This document shows positions 15,680 through 22,949 of a stretch of 54,808 bases of DNA, one piece after another. This DNA comes from JAKFDI01 sp044508835 (GTDB lineage Bacteria; Pseudomonadota; Gammaproteobacteria; Burkholderiales; Burkholderiaceae_C). Position 1 is the stretch's first letter; each line of letters opens with the position of its first letter. Below the pieces are notes generated by a model. That model worked only from the letters and a program-made list of their open reading frames with translations, did not search any database and was not told the DNA's origin. Location of the stretch: the NCBI GenBank assembly GCA_044508835.1, contig JBIQHD010000031.1, positions 1 to 54,808 of the forward strand, given 5' to 3'. A program made the position numbers and the translations under genes.

Positions 15680-16600
15680 ATGCCCGAGCCGCTCTTTCGC
15701 ATCGCCCATCTCCGCAAGCAGTTCGGCGGCACCACCGTGGTCGACGACCTGTCGCTCGCCATCGCGCCCGGCGAGTGCCTCGGCGTGATCGGCCCCAACG
15801 GCGCCGGCAAGACGACGACCCTGCGCATGTGCCTGGGCCTCGTGTCGCCGGACAGCGGGCGCATCGAGGCCTTCGGCCTGCCCATCCCGCAGCAGGTGCG
15901 CGAGGCGAAGAAGCGCATCGGCGTGGTCACCCAGTTCGACAGCCTCGACCCGGACTTCAGCTGCGCGGAGAACCTGAGCGTCTACGGCCGCTACTTCGGC
16001 ATTCCGCGCGAGACCATCGAGGCGCGGATCCCGAGGCTGCTGGCGTTCGCGGCGCTGCAGGCCAAGGCGCAGGCGCGCCCGGGCGAGCTGTCCGGCGGCA
16101 TGCGCCGGCGCCTGAGCCTCGGCCGGGCGCTGATCAACGACCCCGACCTGCTGCTGCTGGACGAGCCCACCACCGGGCTGGATCCGCAGGCGCGCCACCT
16201 GATGTGGGAGCGGCTGCAGACCCTGCTGCAGCAGGGCAAGTCGATCCTGCTCACCACCCATTTCATGGACGAGGCCGAGCGCCTGTGCCACCGCCTGCTG
16301 GTGCTCGACCACGGCCGCAAGATCGCCGAAGGCACGCCGCGGGGGCTGATCGCCGAGCACCTCGAAAGCGACGTGGTCGAGGTCTACGGCGAAGGCGCGC
16401 GCATCGCCGCCGCGCGGCATGCCGGGCTGGCCGAGCGCGTGGAGACGAGCGGCGAGACGGTCTTCTTCTACCTGCGCTCGCCGCAGCCGCTGCTGCAGGC
16501 GCTGTCGGAGAATCACGGCGTGCGCTACCTGCACCGCCCGGCCAACCTGGAAGACCTGTTCCTCAAGCTCACCGGCCGGCAGATCCGCGACGAGGCCTGA
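15680..16600 (+). CDS. nodI: ABC exporter ATPase, NodI family
   Basis: A 306-residue ATPase when started at ATG 15680 (MPEPLFRIAHL). It shows Walker A GPNGAGKTTT (about residues 40-49), signature ELSGGMRRRLSLGRAL, and Walker B LLLLDEPTTGLD. It pairs with the adjacent ABC-2 permease as a two-component exporter. NodI proteins of rhizobia export lipochitin oligosaccharides. Close homologues next to ribosomal genes in non-symbiotic betaproteobacteria have no known substrate, so the symbol marks family only. The start 30 bases upstream is possible. Confidence 0.88.
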   Translation: MPEPLFRIAHLRKQFGGTTVVDDLSLAIAPGECLGVIGPNGAGKTTTLRMCLGLVSPDSGRIEAFGLPIPQQVREAKKRIGVVTQFDSLDPDFSCAENLSVYGRYFGIPRETIEARIPRLLAFAALQAKAQARPGELSGGMRRRLSLGRALINDPDLLLLDEPTTGLDPQARHLMWERLQTLLQQGKSILLTTHFMDEAERLCHRLLVLDHGRKIAEGTPRGLIAEHLESDVVEVYGEGARIAAARHAGLAERVETSGETVFFYLRSPQPLLQALSENHGVRYLHRPANLEDLFLKLTGRQIRDEA

Positions 16601-16610
16601 GAGTCCCGCC

Positions 16611-17396
16611 ATGACCACCGCCTTCTTCGCCGCCCCGCGCATCACCCCGAGCTTCTGGCCCGTGGTGCTGCGCAACCTGCTCGTGTGGAAGAAGCTCGCC
16701 GTGCCCAGCGTGCTCGGCAACATCGCCGAGCCGCTGATCACGCTGGTGGCCTTCGGCTACGGCCTGGGCGCGATGATCGGGCAGGTCGAGGGCCTGCCCT
16801 ACATCACCTACCTCGCCTCGGGCAGCATCGCCGTGAGCTGCGCGCTCGCGGCGAGCTTCGAGGCGCTGTACTCGGCCTTCTCGCGCATGCACGTGCAGAA
16901 GACGTGGGACAGCATCATGAACGCGCCCATCGCGCTGGACGACATCGTCTTCGCCGAGATGCTGTGGGCCGCGGTCAAGAGCATGTTCTCCGTCGCGGCC
17001 ATCCTCGCCGTGATCTTCGTGCTCGACATCAGCCGCGCGCCGGCCATGCTGCTCGCGGTCCCGGTGCTCGGCCTCGTCGGCATCACCTTCGCGTCGGTCG
17101 CGCTGGTGTTCAACGCCCTGGCGCGCAACTACGACTTCTTCACCTACTACTTCACCCTCGTGCTCACGCCCATGACCTTCGTCTCGGGCGTGTACTTCCC
17201 GGTCGAGCAGATGCCCGGGTGGCTGCAGGCCGTGGCGGCGGTGATGCCGCTCACGGCGGCGGTCGAGCTGGTGCGCCCGCTCGTCATCGGGCAGTGGCCG
17301 CCCCAGGTGCTCGCGCCGATGGCGGTGCTCGCCGCGTACGCCGTCAGCGGCTACTATGTCGCGCTGGTGCTCACGCGCCGGCGCTTCTTCTCGTAG
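16611..17396 (+). CDS. nodJ: ABC-2 type permease, NodJ family
   Basis: A 261-residue integral membrane protein with about six hydrophobic segments; it starts MTTAFFAAPRITPSFWPVVL ten bases after the nodI stop. The motifs PLTAAVELVRPLVIGQWPPQ and FFTYYFTLVLTPMTFVSGVY are typical of NodJ/DrrB-type permeases. With the ATPase it would form an inner-membrane exporter. The substrate is unknown. Confidence 0.88.
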   Translation: MTTAFFAAPRITPSFWPVVLRNLLVWKKLAVPSVLGNIAEPLITLVAFGYGLGAMIGQVEGLPYITYLASGSIAVSCALAASFEALYSAFSRMHVQKTWDSIMNAPIALDDIVFAEMLWAAVKSMFSVAAILAVIFVLDISRAPAMLLAVPVLGLVGITFASVALVFNALARNYDFFTYYFTLVLTPMTFVSGVYFPVEQMPGWLQAVAAVMPLTAAVELVRPLVIGQWPPQVLAPMAVLAAYAVSGYYVALVLTRRRFFS

Positions 17397-17438
17397 CCGG
17401 CCGGAACCAGCGGCACGCCGCCCGGGTCCATTCCTTCC

Positions 17439-19310
17439 ATGACCACTGCCTTGGCGTCGCTCCTTCGCCCGACCGCGGCACCGCGCCGCCGGATGCTGGC
17501 CATGCTGTTCGCCATCATGGCGGCGCTGTGGGCCGCGCCGGCCGCTGCCGCCGACGAGTTCCTCGATCCGCTCGACGCCTTCAAGGCCAGCGTGCGCGCG
17601 GCCGATGCGCGCACCGTCGAGGTCACCTTCGAGGTCGCGCCCGGCTACTACCTCTATGACGAGCAGTTCGCCTTCACTGCCGACGGCGCGACGATCGGCA
17701 CGCCGCAGCTGCCCGAGGGCAAGGTCAAGTACGACGAGACCTTCCAGAAGGACGTCGAGACCCACCGTGACGTGCTGCGCATCGCCGTGCCGGTGGAGCA
17801 GGCGCCGCCGCGCTTCACCCTGGCCGTCAACTACCAGGGCTGCGCCGACAAGGGCCTGTGCTACCCGCCGATGCAGCTGCGCGCACAGGTCAGCCTGGCC
17901 GGCTTCGGCGGCGACGGCCGTGTGCGCATCCTGCCGGGCCGCGACGTGATGCCGTCGTTCGCGGCCGCCGCCGACGCGGCCGGCGCGACGCCCGCCGTCG
18001 CCATCAACACCGCGTCCAGCGTCGACGGGGCGCCGCTGGACGCCGCGCTGCGCTCGGGCCGCTTCTGGAGCGTCGTCGGCATCTTCCTCGCCGCCGGCGT
18101 GCTGCTCTCGCTCACGCCTTGCGTGCTGCCGATGCTGCCCATCCTGTCGTCGATCATCGTCGGCCAGGGCCGTCCCGCGACGCGGGGGCGCGGCCTCGCG
18201 CTGGCGGCCGGCTACTCGCTCGGCATGGCGCTCGTCTACACGGCGCTCGGCATCGGCGCCGGCCTGGCGGGCGAGGGGCTCGCCGCGGCGCTGCAGAACG
18301 CCTGGGTGCTGGGCGCCTTCGCGGCGGCGCTCGTCCTGCTCTCGCTCTCGATGTTCGGCCTGTACGAGCTGAGGCTGCCGCACGCGCTGCACAACCTCCT
18401 CGGCGCGGCCGCGGCGCGGCTGCCCGGCGGCCGTTTCGCCGGGGTGTTCGCCATGGGCGGCCTGTCGGCGCTGATCGTCAGCCCCTGCGTCGCCGCGCCG
18501 CTGGCCGGCGCGCTGCTGTACCTCAGTCAGACGCGCGACGTGCTGCTCGGCGGCGCGGCGCTCTTCGCGCTCGCCTGCGGCATGAGCGTGCCGCTGCTGC
18601 TGCTGGGCGCGTCGGCCGGCGCGCTGCTGCCGAAGGCTGGCGCCTGGATGGAGGGCGTCAAGCATTTCTTCGGCGTGCTGCTGCTCGGCGTCGCGCTCTG
18701 GATCGTGCAGCCCGTGCTGCCTGCGCCGCTGGCGCTCGCGCTGTGGAGCGTGCTGTCGATCGGCTGCGCCGTGGCCCTCTTCCGTACGTCTCACGCGGCG
18801 GGCCGCGCGGCGGCCCTGCGCCGCATGCTGCGCCAGGGCGCCGCGGCGGCGCTCGGCGTCTTCGGCCTGCTCCAGATGATCGGCGCGGCCTCCGGCGGCG
18901 CCGACCCGCTGCAGCCGCTCGTGCACCTGGCCGGCTCGCGCCCGGACAGCCAGGCCCTGCCGTTCCGCCTCGTGCGCAACACCGCCGAGCTCGACGCCGC
19001 CGTGGGCGCCGCCGGGCGCCCCGTGATGCTCGACTTCTATGCCGACTGGTGCGTCTCGTGCAAGGAGATGGAGCGCTTCACCTTCAGCGATCCTGCCGTG
19101 CGCGCGCGCCTGGCCGGCGCCGTCCTGCTCAAGGCCGACGTGACCCAGAACAACGCAGACGACCGCGCGCTGCTCAAGCGCTTCGCGCTCTTCGGTCCGC
19201 CCGGCACGATCTTCTTCGACCCTCAGGGCCGCGAGATCGCCGGCACCCGCGTGATCGGCTACCAGGACACCCGGCGCTTCGCCGAAACCCTGACCGCCGC
19301 CGGCCTTTGA
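17439..19310 (+). CDS. dsbD: Thiol:disulfide interchange protein DsbD
   Basis: A 623-residue inner-membrane protein that carries electrons from cytosolic thioredoxin to periplasmic DsbC, DsbG and CcmG. All three redox modules are visible. After a signal peptide ending near residue 38, the periplasmic alpha domain has C135 and C141 (GCADKGLCYPP). The eight-helix beta domain has C228 (LTPCVLPMLP) and C350 (VSPCVAAPLA). The C-terminal thioredoxin domain has C538 and C541 (ADWCVSCKEME). The gene is 42 bases after nodJ and just before tRNA-fMet. Confidence 0.96.
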   Translation: MTTALASLLRPTAAPRRRMLAMLFAIMAALWAAPAAAADEFLDPLDAFKASVRAADARTVEVTFEVAPGYYLYDEQFAFTADGATIGTPQLPEGKVKYDETFQKDVETHRDVLRIAVPVEQAPPRFTLAVNYQGCADKGLCYPPMQLRAQVSLAGFGGDGRVRILPGRDVMPSFAAAADAAGATPAVAINTASSVDGAPLDAALRSGRFWSVVGIFLAAGVLLSLTPCVLPMLPILSSIIVGQGRPATRGRGLALAAGYSLGMALVYTALGIGAGLAGEGLAAALQNAWVLGAFAAALVLLSLSMFGLYELRLPHALHNLLGAAAARLPGGRFAGVFAMGGLSALIVSPCVAAPLAGALLYLSQTRDVLLGGAALFALACGMSVPLLLLGASAGALLPKAGAWMEGVKHFFGVLLLGVALWIVQPVLPAPLALALWSVLSIGCAVALFRTSHAAGRAAALRRMLRQGAAAALGVFGLLQMIGAASGGADPLQPLVHLAGSRPDSQALPFRLVRNTAELDAAVGAAGRPVMLDFYADWCVSCKEMERFTFSDPAVRARLAGAVLLKADVTQNNADDRALLKRFALFGPPGTIFFDPQGREIAGTRVIGYQDTRRFAETLTAAGL

Positions 19311-19332
19311 TTCGCATCGAGGGCCGCCTGCG

Positions 19333-19341
19333 TGCTATACT
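19333..19341 (+). promoter_or_regulatory. Extended -10 promoter of tRNA-fMet
   Basis: TGCTATACT forms an extended -10, twelve bases before the mature tRNA 5' end. The nine bases are identical to the element before rplC. The best -35 candidates lie inside the dsbD stop region and are weak (TTCGCA at 19311-19316, spacer 19). Confidence 0.6.
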
Positions 19342-19353
19342 TGCAGGCTCAGT

Positions 19354-19430
<77 letters not shown>

Positions 19431-19442
19431 CGGATAGAGACG

Positions 19443-19479
19443 CCCCGCCAACGGCTAGTAGCTGTTCGGCGGGGTTGTT
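19443..19479 (+). terminator. Hairpin terminator just after tRNA-fMet (island-borne)
   Basis: CCCCGCC at 19443-19449 pairs with GGCGGGG at 19468-19474, and the inner arms (19450-19456 with 19460-19466) add seven more pairs around a three-base loop with one bulged C. TTGTTC follows. It would end the tRNA transcript now that the presumed original terminator is 3.4 kb away. Confidence 0.65.
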
Positions 19480-19498
19480 CATTTCGGCCCAGGTGTAA

Positions 19499-19542
19499 GA
19501 CGCAACGTAAAAGTGCAATTGACGCAACGCAAGAGCGCAATC
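19499..19542 (+). repeat. Two tandem 22-bp repeats near the attachment site
   Basis: Copies at 19499-19520 and 19521-19542 share 18 of 22 positions; each begins GACGCAACG and contains GCAAT near its end. The spacing of exactly two helical turns and the position about 70 bp inside the island suggest arm-type integrase sites or iterons. No third copy was found near the distal end. Confidence 0.7.
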
Positions 19543-19796
19543 CGTCGGCCCTAAGCGCCGCCTGTGGATAGCCGGCGGCAGCGTGCCCATTCGTTCGCGC
19601 CAGTTGCGGCCACTGCATCGACCCCGGCATTGGGCAAGGGCAGGCGGTGCTTGTCACGAGCGGGGCTGCGCGGGAAGGCTCGAAATCGCTACATCTCGAA
19701 CCAGCCGCTGCTGAGTTTCTTGTAGCGCCGTGCCCACGCATTGCCGGCCGGCGTATCGTCGCGCCAGCGACTTGTTCACCAGCCGTCCCGGTGCGC

Positions 19797-19964
19797 TCAC
19801 GCGGCCGCCGCCGATTTGAACAGCACAGATGAGCCGACTGCGGTGCCGAGGAACTCAATGATGTCGCCGGGCTGACCGCCGATGATCCGGGTGACTGCCT
19901 GCGCAGCCGCATCGCCGCCCTTGATCTCGCCCCCAGTCGCGCCGCCGAGAATTCCGCCCCTCGC
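19797..19964 (-). pseudogene. C-terminal remnant of a glycine-rich phage-type protein
   Basis: Fifty-five codons without a start, ending in FLGTAVGSSVLFKSAAAA and a TGA. The upstream codon in frame is a stop. The amphipathic, residue-diverse sequence does not look like random antisense, but no family is recognised. A GTGA at 19800-19797 could start another short frame, which I do not support. Confidence 0.3.
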
Positions 19965-20116
19965 TCAAGCGGCCCGACAGCCGACCCCGCCGCCGGAATG
20001 CTGGCCGACGTGCTCGGCCGGTGCCTCGCGCGACTTCGAGTCGTGGACCCGTATGCTGACGCCGCCCGCATCGCCGGCTGGCGCTGCGAATCCGACTACT
20101 ACGCGCTGACGCCGCC

Positions 20117-20533
20117 TTAGACGGCGCTCAGTTCGAGCCGCTGCCCCAGCGCGGAGAGCGCTGCAGACAGCGTGTCGATCTTGGTCGGATGGCGCAGGTT
20201 CATGATTCGGCTCGCCTCCTGCGGCGTGGTGCCGAGCCGGCGCGCCAGGTCGGCCGGCCGCACCTGCTGCTCGACCATCCGATTGAGCAGCAGCACCTTG
20301 GCCCACACGGACGCTGGCAACTCGACGATCTGTTCGCCCCTGCGAGCCTTCGACGGTGCCGGTACGGCACGGCGATCTTCGAAGTAGAAATCCATGGCAG
20401 TGAGCAACGCGTCGGCGGCCATGGCGGTGGCTTCCTCCATGGTGTCGCCTTGCGTGATGGCCTCGGGGATGTCGCGGAACGTGACGGTGAAACCGCCATC
20501 GGGTTCCGGTTGGAACTTCGCTGGATAGCGCAT
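20117..20533 (-). CDS. hicB: HicB-family antitoxin with C-terminal helix-turn-helix
   Basis: A 138-residue protein starting MRYPAKFQPEPDGGFTVTFR. The first 60 residues have the partial RNase H fold of HicB (DIPEAITQGDTMEEATAMAA). Residues about 92-132 form an XRE-type helix-turn-helix (VRPADLARRLGTTPQEASRI). HicB neutralises HicA and represses the operon. It lies 71 bases after hicA on the same strand with AAGGAATT upstream of its ATG. The gene is intact although its toxin is broken; a stand-alone antitoxin can persist as a regulator or anti-addiction factor. Confidence 0.9.
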   Translation of the reverse strand: MRYPAKFQPEPDGGFTVTFRDIPEAITQGDTMEEATAMAADALLTAMDFYFEDRRAVPAPSKARRGEQIVELPASVWAKVLLLNRMVEQQVRPADLARRLGTTPQEASRIMNLRHPTKIDTLSAALSALGQRLELSAV

Positions 20534-20604
20534 GAGAATTCCTTAGTTGATGCAGTGACGTGGCCGCCGAGCTGAAGGGAGCGCGGCTGTCGCCGCGCCC
20601 CGGA

Positions 20605-20781
20605 TTACTTCATCGCTAGTTGCTTGAGGATCGCCTTGCGGGTCCCCTCTTTCAGCTCCTTGCTTGGGTGGCGAGGGAGGACGCTTTGCTTGCCGTTCAG
20701 GTAGAGCTTTCAGTGACTGCCGCCCTCCTTGATCGTGACGCCCTGCGTCTCCAGCCACCTCTTGAATTCGCTGATCTTCAC
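20605..20781 (-). pseudogene. hicA: HicA-family mRNA interferase toxin, interrupted by a TGA codon
   Basis: From GTG 20781 the frame reads VKISEFKRWLETQGVTIKEG then GSH, a TGA at 20712-20710, and continues KLYLNGKQSVLPRHPSKELK to a proper end after 58 codons. The whole is a standard HicA: GSH carries the catalytic histidine and the rest is the double-stranded-RNA-binding fold. The stop replaces a residue directly after that histidine, where family members have an ordinary sense codon. The toxin is therefore predicted to be inactive unless the TGA is read through or is a sequencing error. Confidence 0.85.
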
Positions 20782-20811
20782 TCACCGCCTTTCTGTGTTG
20801 TCGATGGAGTA

Positions 20812-20846
20812 ATCATAAACATAAATGCTTATGTGTGCAAGCATTT
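20812..20846 (-). promoter_or_regulatory. hicAB promoter with overlapping palindromic operator
   Basis: On the minus strand TTGCAC (20840-20835) and TATGAT (20817-20812) are 17 bases apart, a good sigma-70 promoter 31 bases before hicA. The palindrome AAATGCTT (20823-20830) with AAGCATTT (20839-20846) overlaps the -35 and spacer. Its eight-base arms and position fit a HicB operator. The AT-rich block stands out in this GC-rich genome. Confidence 0.7.
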
Positions 20847-20921
20847 TTGTTGATTCTCTGTGTGCCCCGCGGCGCTCAAGACCTGGCCGAAGCCTCGATG
20901 CGGGCTTCGGCCTCTCTGTCG

Positions 20922-21449
20922 CTACGCCGTCCGCCAGATGCGGGTGTGCGTGTCGCTGATCTTGCGGATGGCGAACGTCACGTTCGTGGCCGTCTTCCGA
21001 TACTTGGCTTGAGCATGAGCGAGTGCCATGCGCGCTTCGTTCGGGACCTTCACGCTATCGCCCGGAATCATCTGAGAGAACAAGTTGTTCCACTGGTTCT
21101 CTCGGCGCAGCGGCTCGACAAGCGGGATGTCCTTTTCGATCACGAAGCTCGAGATGTCGATCAGGGCGTTTCGTCGCGCGCGGGCGGCTCTCTTGGCGGC
21201 CATCAGTGAGGAAGTGAAGGGCTGGGGGAATTTCGCCTTCGGCTGTACCAGGCGCCACACGACGCCGTCAGCGCCACCTACATCGCGCACCAACTGGCCT
21301 GCGTCCACCGCCGGCGCCAGCAGCGTATCTACGACGGCATGATCTATGTCGAACTTGGTGGCCACATCGCTCCGCGTGAGCGATTCGCCAGGGTTCGCCC
21401 CCAGGAAGTCGATCACTCGCCACGCAAGCGAGTCACGTGGAGCAGGCAT
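20922..21449 (-). CDS. Phage-type winged-helix protein of unknown function
   Basis: Starting at ATG 21449 (MPAPRDSLAWRVIDFLGANP) gives 175 residues; AAGGAACC stands upstream and the longer open frame has no natural composition. Residues about 7-62 form a winged helix (GESLTRSDVATKFDIDHAVV, then a wing ending GVVWRL). The C-terminal part (IPGDSVKVPNEARMALAHAQ and FAIRKISDTHTRIWRT) resembles a small domain I associate with phage hypothetical proteins. It probably binds DNA. Its gene points toward hicAB and may have been an island or prophage regulator. Confidence 0.7.
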   Translation of the reverse strand: MPAPRDSLAWRVIDFLGANPGESLTRSDVATKFDIDHAVVDTLLAPAVDAGQLVRDVGGADGVVWRLVQPKAKFPQPFTSSLMAAKRAARARRNALIDISSFVIEKDIPLVEPLRRENQWNNLFSQMIPGDSVKVPNEARMALAHAQAKYRKTATNVTFAIRKISDTHTRIWRTA

Positions 21450-21693
21450 GAGAGGGTTCCTTCTTTCTCGCATTCTTGGTCCTATGTGATGGCCTCGGTA
21501 CAGCCTGCATGCGAGGCCGCGCGCCGCCGGAGCCGTTTCGATGTCGTTGGCGCGGGCGCTTGTATAGCGGGCCAAGAGTCGGCAGGACGTTATCGAGCGT
21601 GCACTCGGGTAACGAAACAGGGGGTCGCGAAACAAGGAGCTTGGCTGCCCCTGGCGAAGGGTCGGTGCTGGTCGCAAAAAGGGAGTAACCCTC

Positions 21694-21873
21694 GTGGACG
21701 CCTGCACCACCCTGAATGACGCGCTATCCCCGCTCTTGGCCCCGCCGCTCCCCCGCATCGCGAGGAAGCTGATCGACCGCGTCTTCTCGCCCCCCGGGAA
21801 CGTCGCCTGCTACCTGCTTCATGCCCACCCCGCGATGAGGGGTGAGCGCCAAGGAATACACGCTCCGCGGTGA
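21694..21873 (+). CDS. Possible small protein, 59 residues
   Basis: GTG 21694 follows GGGAG (21681-21685) by eight bases and opens a 59-codon frame beginning VDACTTLNDALSPLLAPPLP and ending in GERQGIHAPR. The stop lies immediately before the DnaA-box-like pair. No family is recognised. The ribosome binding site and spacing are good, but a frame this short in GC-rich DNA can occur by chance. Confidence 0.3.
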   Translation: MDACTTLNDALSPLLAPPLPRIARKLIDRVFSPPGNVACYLLHAHPAMRGERQGIHAPR

Positions 21874-21875
21874 AG

Positions 21876-21893
21876 TTATCCACACTATCCACA
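21876..21893 (+). promoter_or_regulatory. Two tandem DnaA-box-like sites
   Basis: TTATCCACA (21876-21884) is a perfect DnaA box and CTATCCACA (21885-21893) differs by one base. They are adjacent and in the same orientation, 70-88 bp before the cassette at 21964. They may be part of a former replication origin of the element, or may let DnaA control the cassette. Confidence 0.5.
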
Positions 21894-21963
21894 GGCCGTC
21901 ATGGCTACAGTCATCCACCGGGCGAAGGCCGAAGAGCCTCGGAGACAGAAAAGGAGCGGGAAC

Positions 21964-22176
21964 ATGTCAGTCGCTGAGACTGGAAAATTGTTGATCGACT
22001 CTCAGGCGGTCAACCCGCGTACCGGAAAACTCTGGCGTCTCAATGATCCGGAGGTCCAGCCCCGAGTCGACAAGCTGCTCGGTACGGTGAAGAACCAAGC
22101 GGATGCTCTTGAGTACCTCAAGCAAAACGGCTTCTTGACCCCAACCGGTAGGCTTCAAAAGAAGTATGGCGGGTGA
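21964..22176 (+). CDS. Small basic protein, candidate partner of the downstream ADP-ribosyltransferase-like protein
   Basis: ATG 21964 follows AAAAGGAGCGGG closely and gives 70 residues starting MSVAETGKLLIDSQAVNPRT. Residues about 20-53 are charged and probably helical; the end is FLTPTGRLQKKYGG. Short proteins ending in a similar L-T-x-x-G-x-L-x-x-x-Y segment occur beside toxin-like and phage genes, but I cannot name the family. The gene overlaps the next by 11 bases, so the two are translationally coupled. By position it could be an antitoxin or a substrate adaptor. An upstream ATG at 21901 lacks a ribosome binding site. Confidence 0.75.
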   Translation: MSVAETGKLLIDSQAVNPRTGKLWRLNDPEVQPRVDKLLGTVKNQADALEYLKQNGFLTPTGRLQKKYGG

Positions 22177-22801
22177 TCCGCCAGCCGTAGTACCGCATCC
22201 TGACTGGGTCATCTATAAGCAGAGTCCAGCTCTTGTGCTGGGCTTTCACGGTTGCGACCGATCGACGGCCGAAGACATTCTCTGCGGCCGAAAGCGTCAT
22301 CTTCAACACAGTAGCAACGAATACGACTGGCTCGGTTCGGGCATCTACTTCTGGGAAGCTGACCCTTGGCGCGCATGGGCGTTCGCGAAGGAAGTTCGAG
22401 ATAACCCGAAGCTAAGTCGCGGGAAGATTGATGATCCATGCGTCATTGGCGCAGTCCTTGATCTTGGGCACTGCTGCAATTTGCTCGACTACGAAGTGGT
22501 TGGCGAGCTTCAGGCGGCCTACTCCTTCATTAAGGAGATTTTCGATCTCGCAGGTCGCCAGTTGCCGGAGAATCTAGGTGGAGCTGACCGCCTGAAACGA
22601 AACCGCGATAAGGTGGTAATTCACCACCTCCATCAACTGCGTCATTCGGCGAATTTGCCGGCTTACGATAGCGTGCGCGCAGCGTTTATCGAGGGCGACG
22701 AGGTGTACCCAGGAGCGACGTTCCGTCGCAAGAACCACATCCAAATCGCGGTTCGTCAGGAGCGCTGTATTAAGGGCTATTTTCGATTGCCCGGTTTTTA
22801 A
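22166..22801 (+). CDS. PARP-like ADP-ribosyltransferase-fold protein (candidate toxin)
   Basis: A 211-residue protein starting MAGDPPAVVPHPDWVIYKQS. GFHGCDRSTAEDIL (about residues 26-39) matches the first strand and helix of PARP-type transferases with H28. YDWLGSGIYFWEADPWRAWA (53-72) matches the second motif, where PARPs have G-x-G-I-Y-F, giving Y61. A third catalytic residue is uncertain; Q193 in KNHIQIAVR is one candidate. Such folds transfer ADP-ribose from NAD to protein, RNA or DNA, or consume NAD. With a small overlapping upstream gene in a mobile island, a toxin or anti-phage effector is likely. Family assignment is from motifs only. Confidence 0.65.
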   Translation: MAGDPPAVVPHPDWVIYKQSPALVLGFHGCDRSTAEDILCGRKRHLQHSSNEYDWLGSGIYFWEADPWRAWAFAKEVRDNPKLSRGKIDDPCVIGAVLDLGHCCNLLDYEVVGELQAAYSFIKEIFDLAGRQLPENLGGADRLKRNRDKVVIHHLHQLRHSANLPAYDSVRAAFIEGDEVYPGATFRRKNHIQIAVRQERCIKGYFRLPGF

Positions 22802-22839
22802 TGCGAGCTGATGCGATAGCGTCTCTTACTCTCGTTGCG

Positions 22840-22851
22840 AGCCCCCGCAAC
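22840..22851 (+). repeat. Distal attachment-site repeat
   Basis: AGCCCCCGCAAC, identical to 19417-19428 in tRNA-fMet. Bases beyond it on either side do not match the tRNA, as expected for a short crossover core. Confidence 0.65.
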
Positions 22852-22879
22852 AAAATACGAGGCTTCGGCCGATAGCAAG

Positions 22880-22904
22880 ACGCCCACTTCACGGTGGGCG
22901 TTTT
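22880..22904 (+). terminator. Intrinsic terminator beyond the island, probably the original tRNA-fMet terminator
   Basis: CGCCCAC at 22881-22887 pairs with GTGGGCG at 22894-22900, followed by TTTT (22901-22904). It lies 30 bases past the distal repeat. If the island is removed between the repeats, this hairpin falls about 30 bases after the tRNA gene, the normal place for its terminator. Confidence 0.8.
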
Positions 22905-22949
22905 GCTTTGTGCTCGTCTTTCTAGCGGATCGAGGCTGGCTGCCGGTGT

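Larger units (their letters stand above)
19431..20116. other. 686-bp stretch without an intact gene (island, proximal end)
   Basis: It holds a terminator hairpin (19443-19474), a 22-bp tandem repeat (19499-19542), and gene debris on the minus strand. Frame 19964-19797 reads ARGGILGGATGGEIKGGDAA and goes on through GQPGDIIEFLGTAVGSSVLF, a natural-looking protein end, but a TGA lies directly upstream and there is no start. Frame 19775-19689 reads WRDDTPAGNAWARRYKKLSS and GWFEM, also without a start. Both look like C-terminal remnants of phage-type genes. I do not recognise the family. Confidence 0.5.

Noticed and set aside
20543..20785. Minus-strand frame MSEDQRIQEVAGDAGRH covering the hicA locus
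   Set aside because: It is the +1 shadow of hicA; the family sequence is in the other frame, with the TGA.
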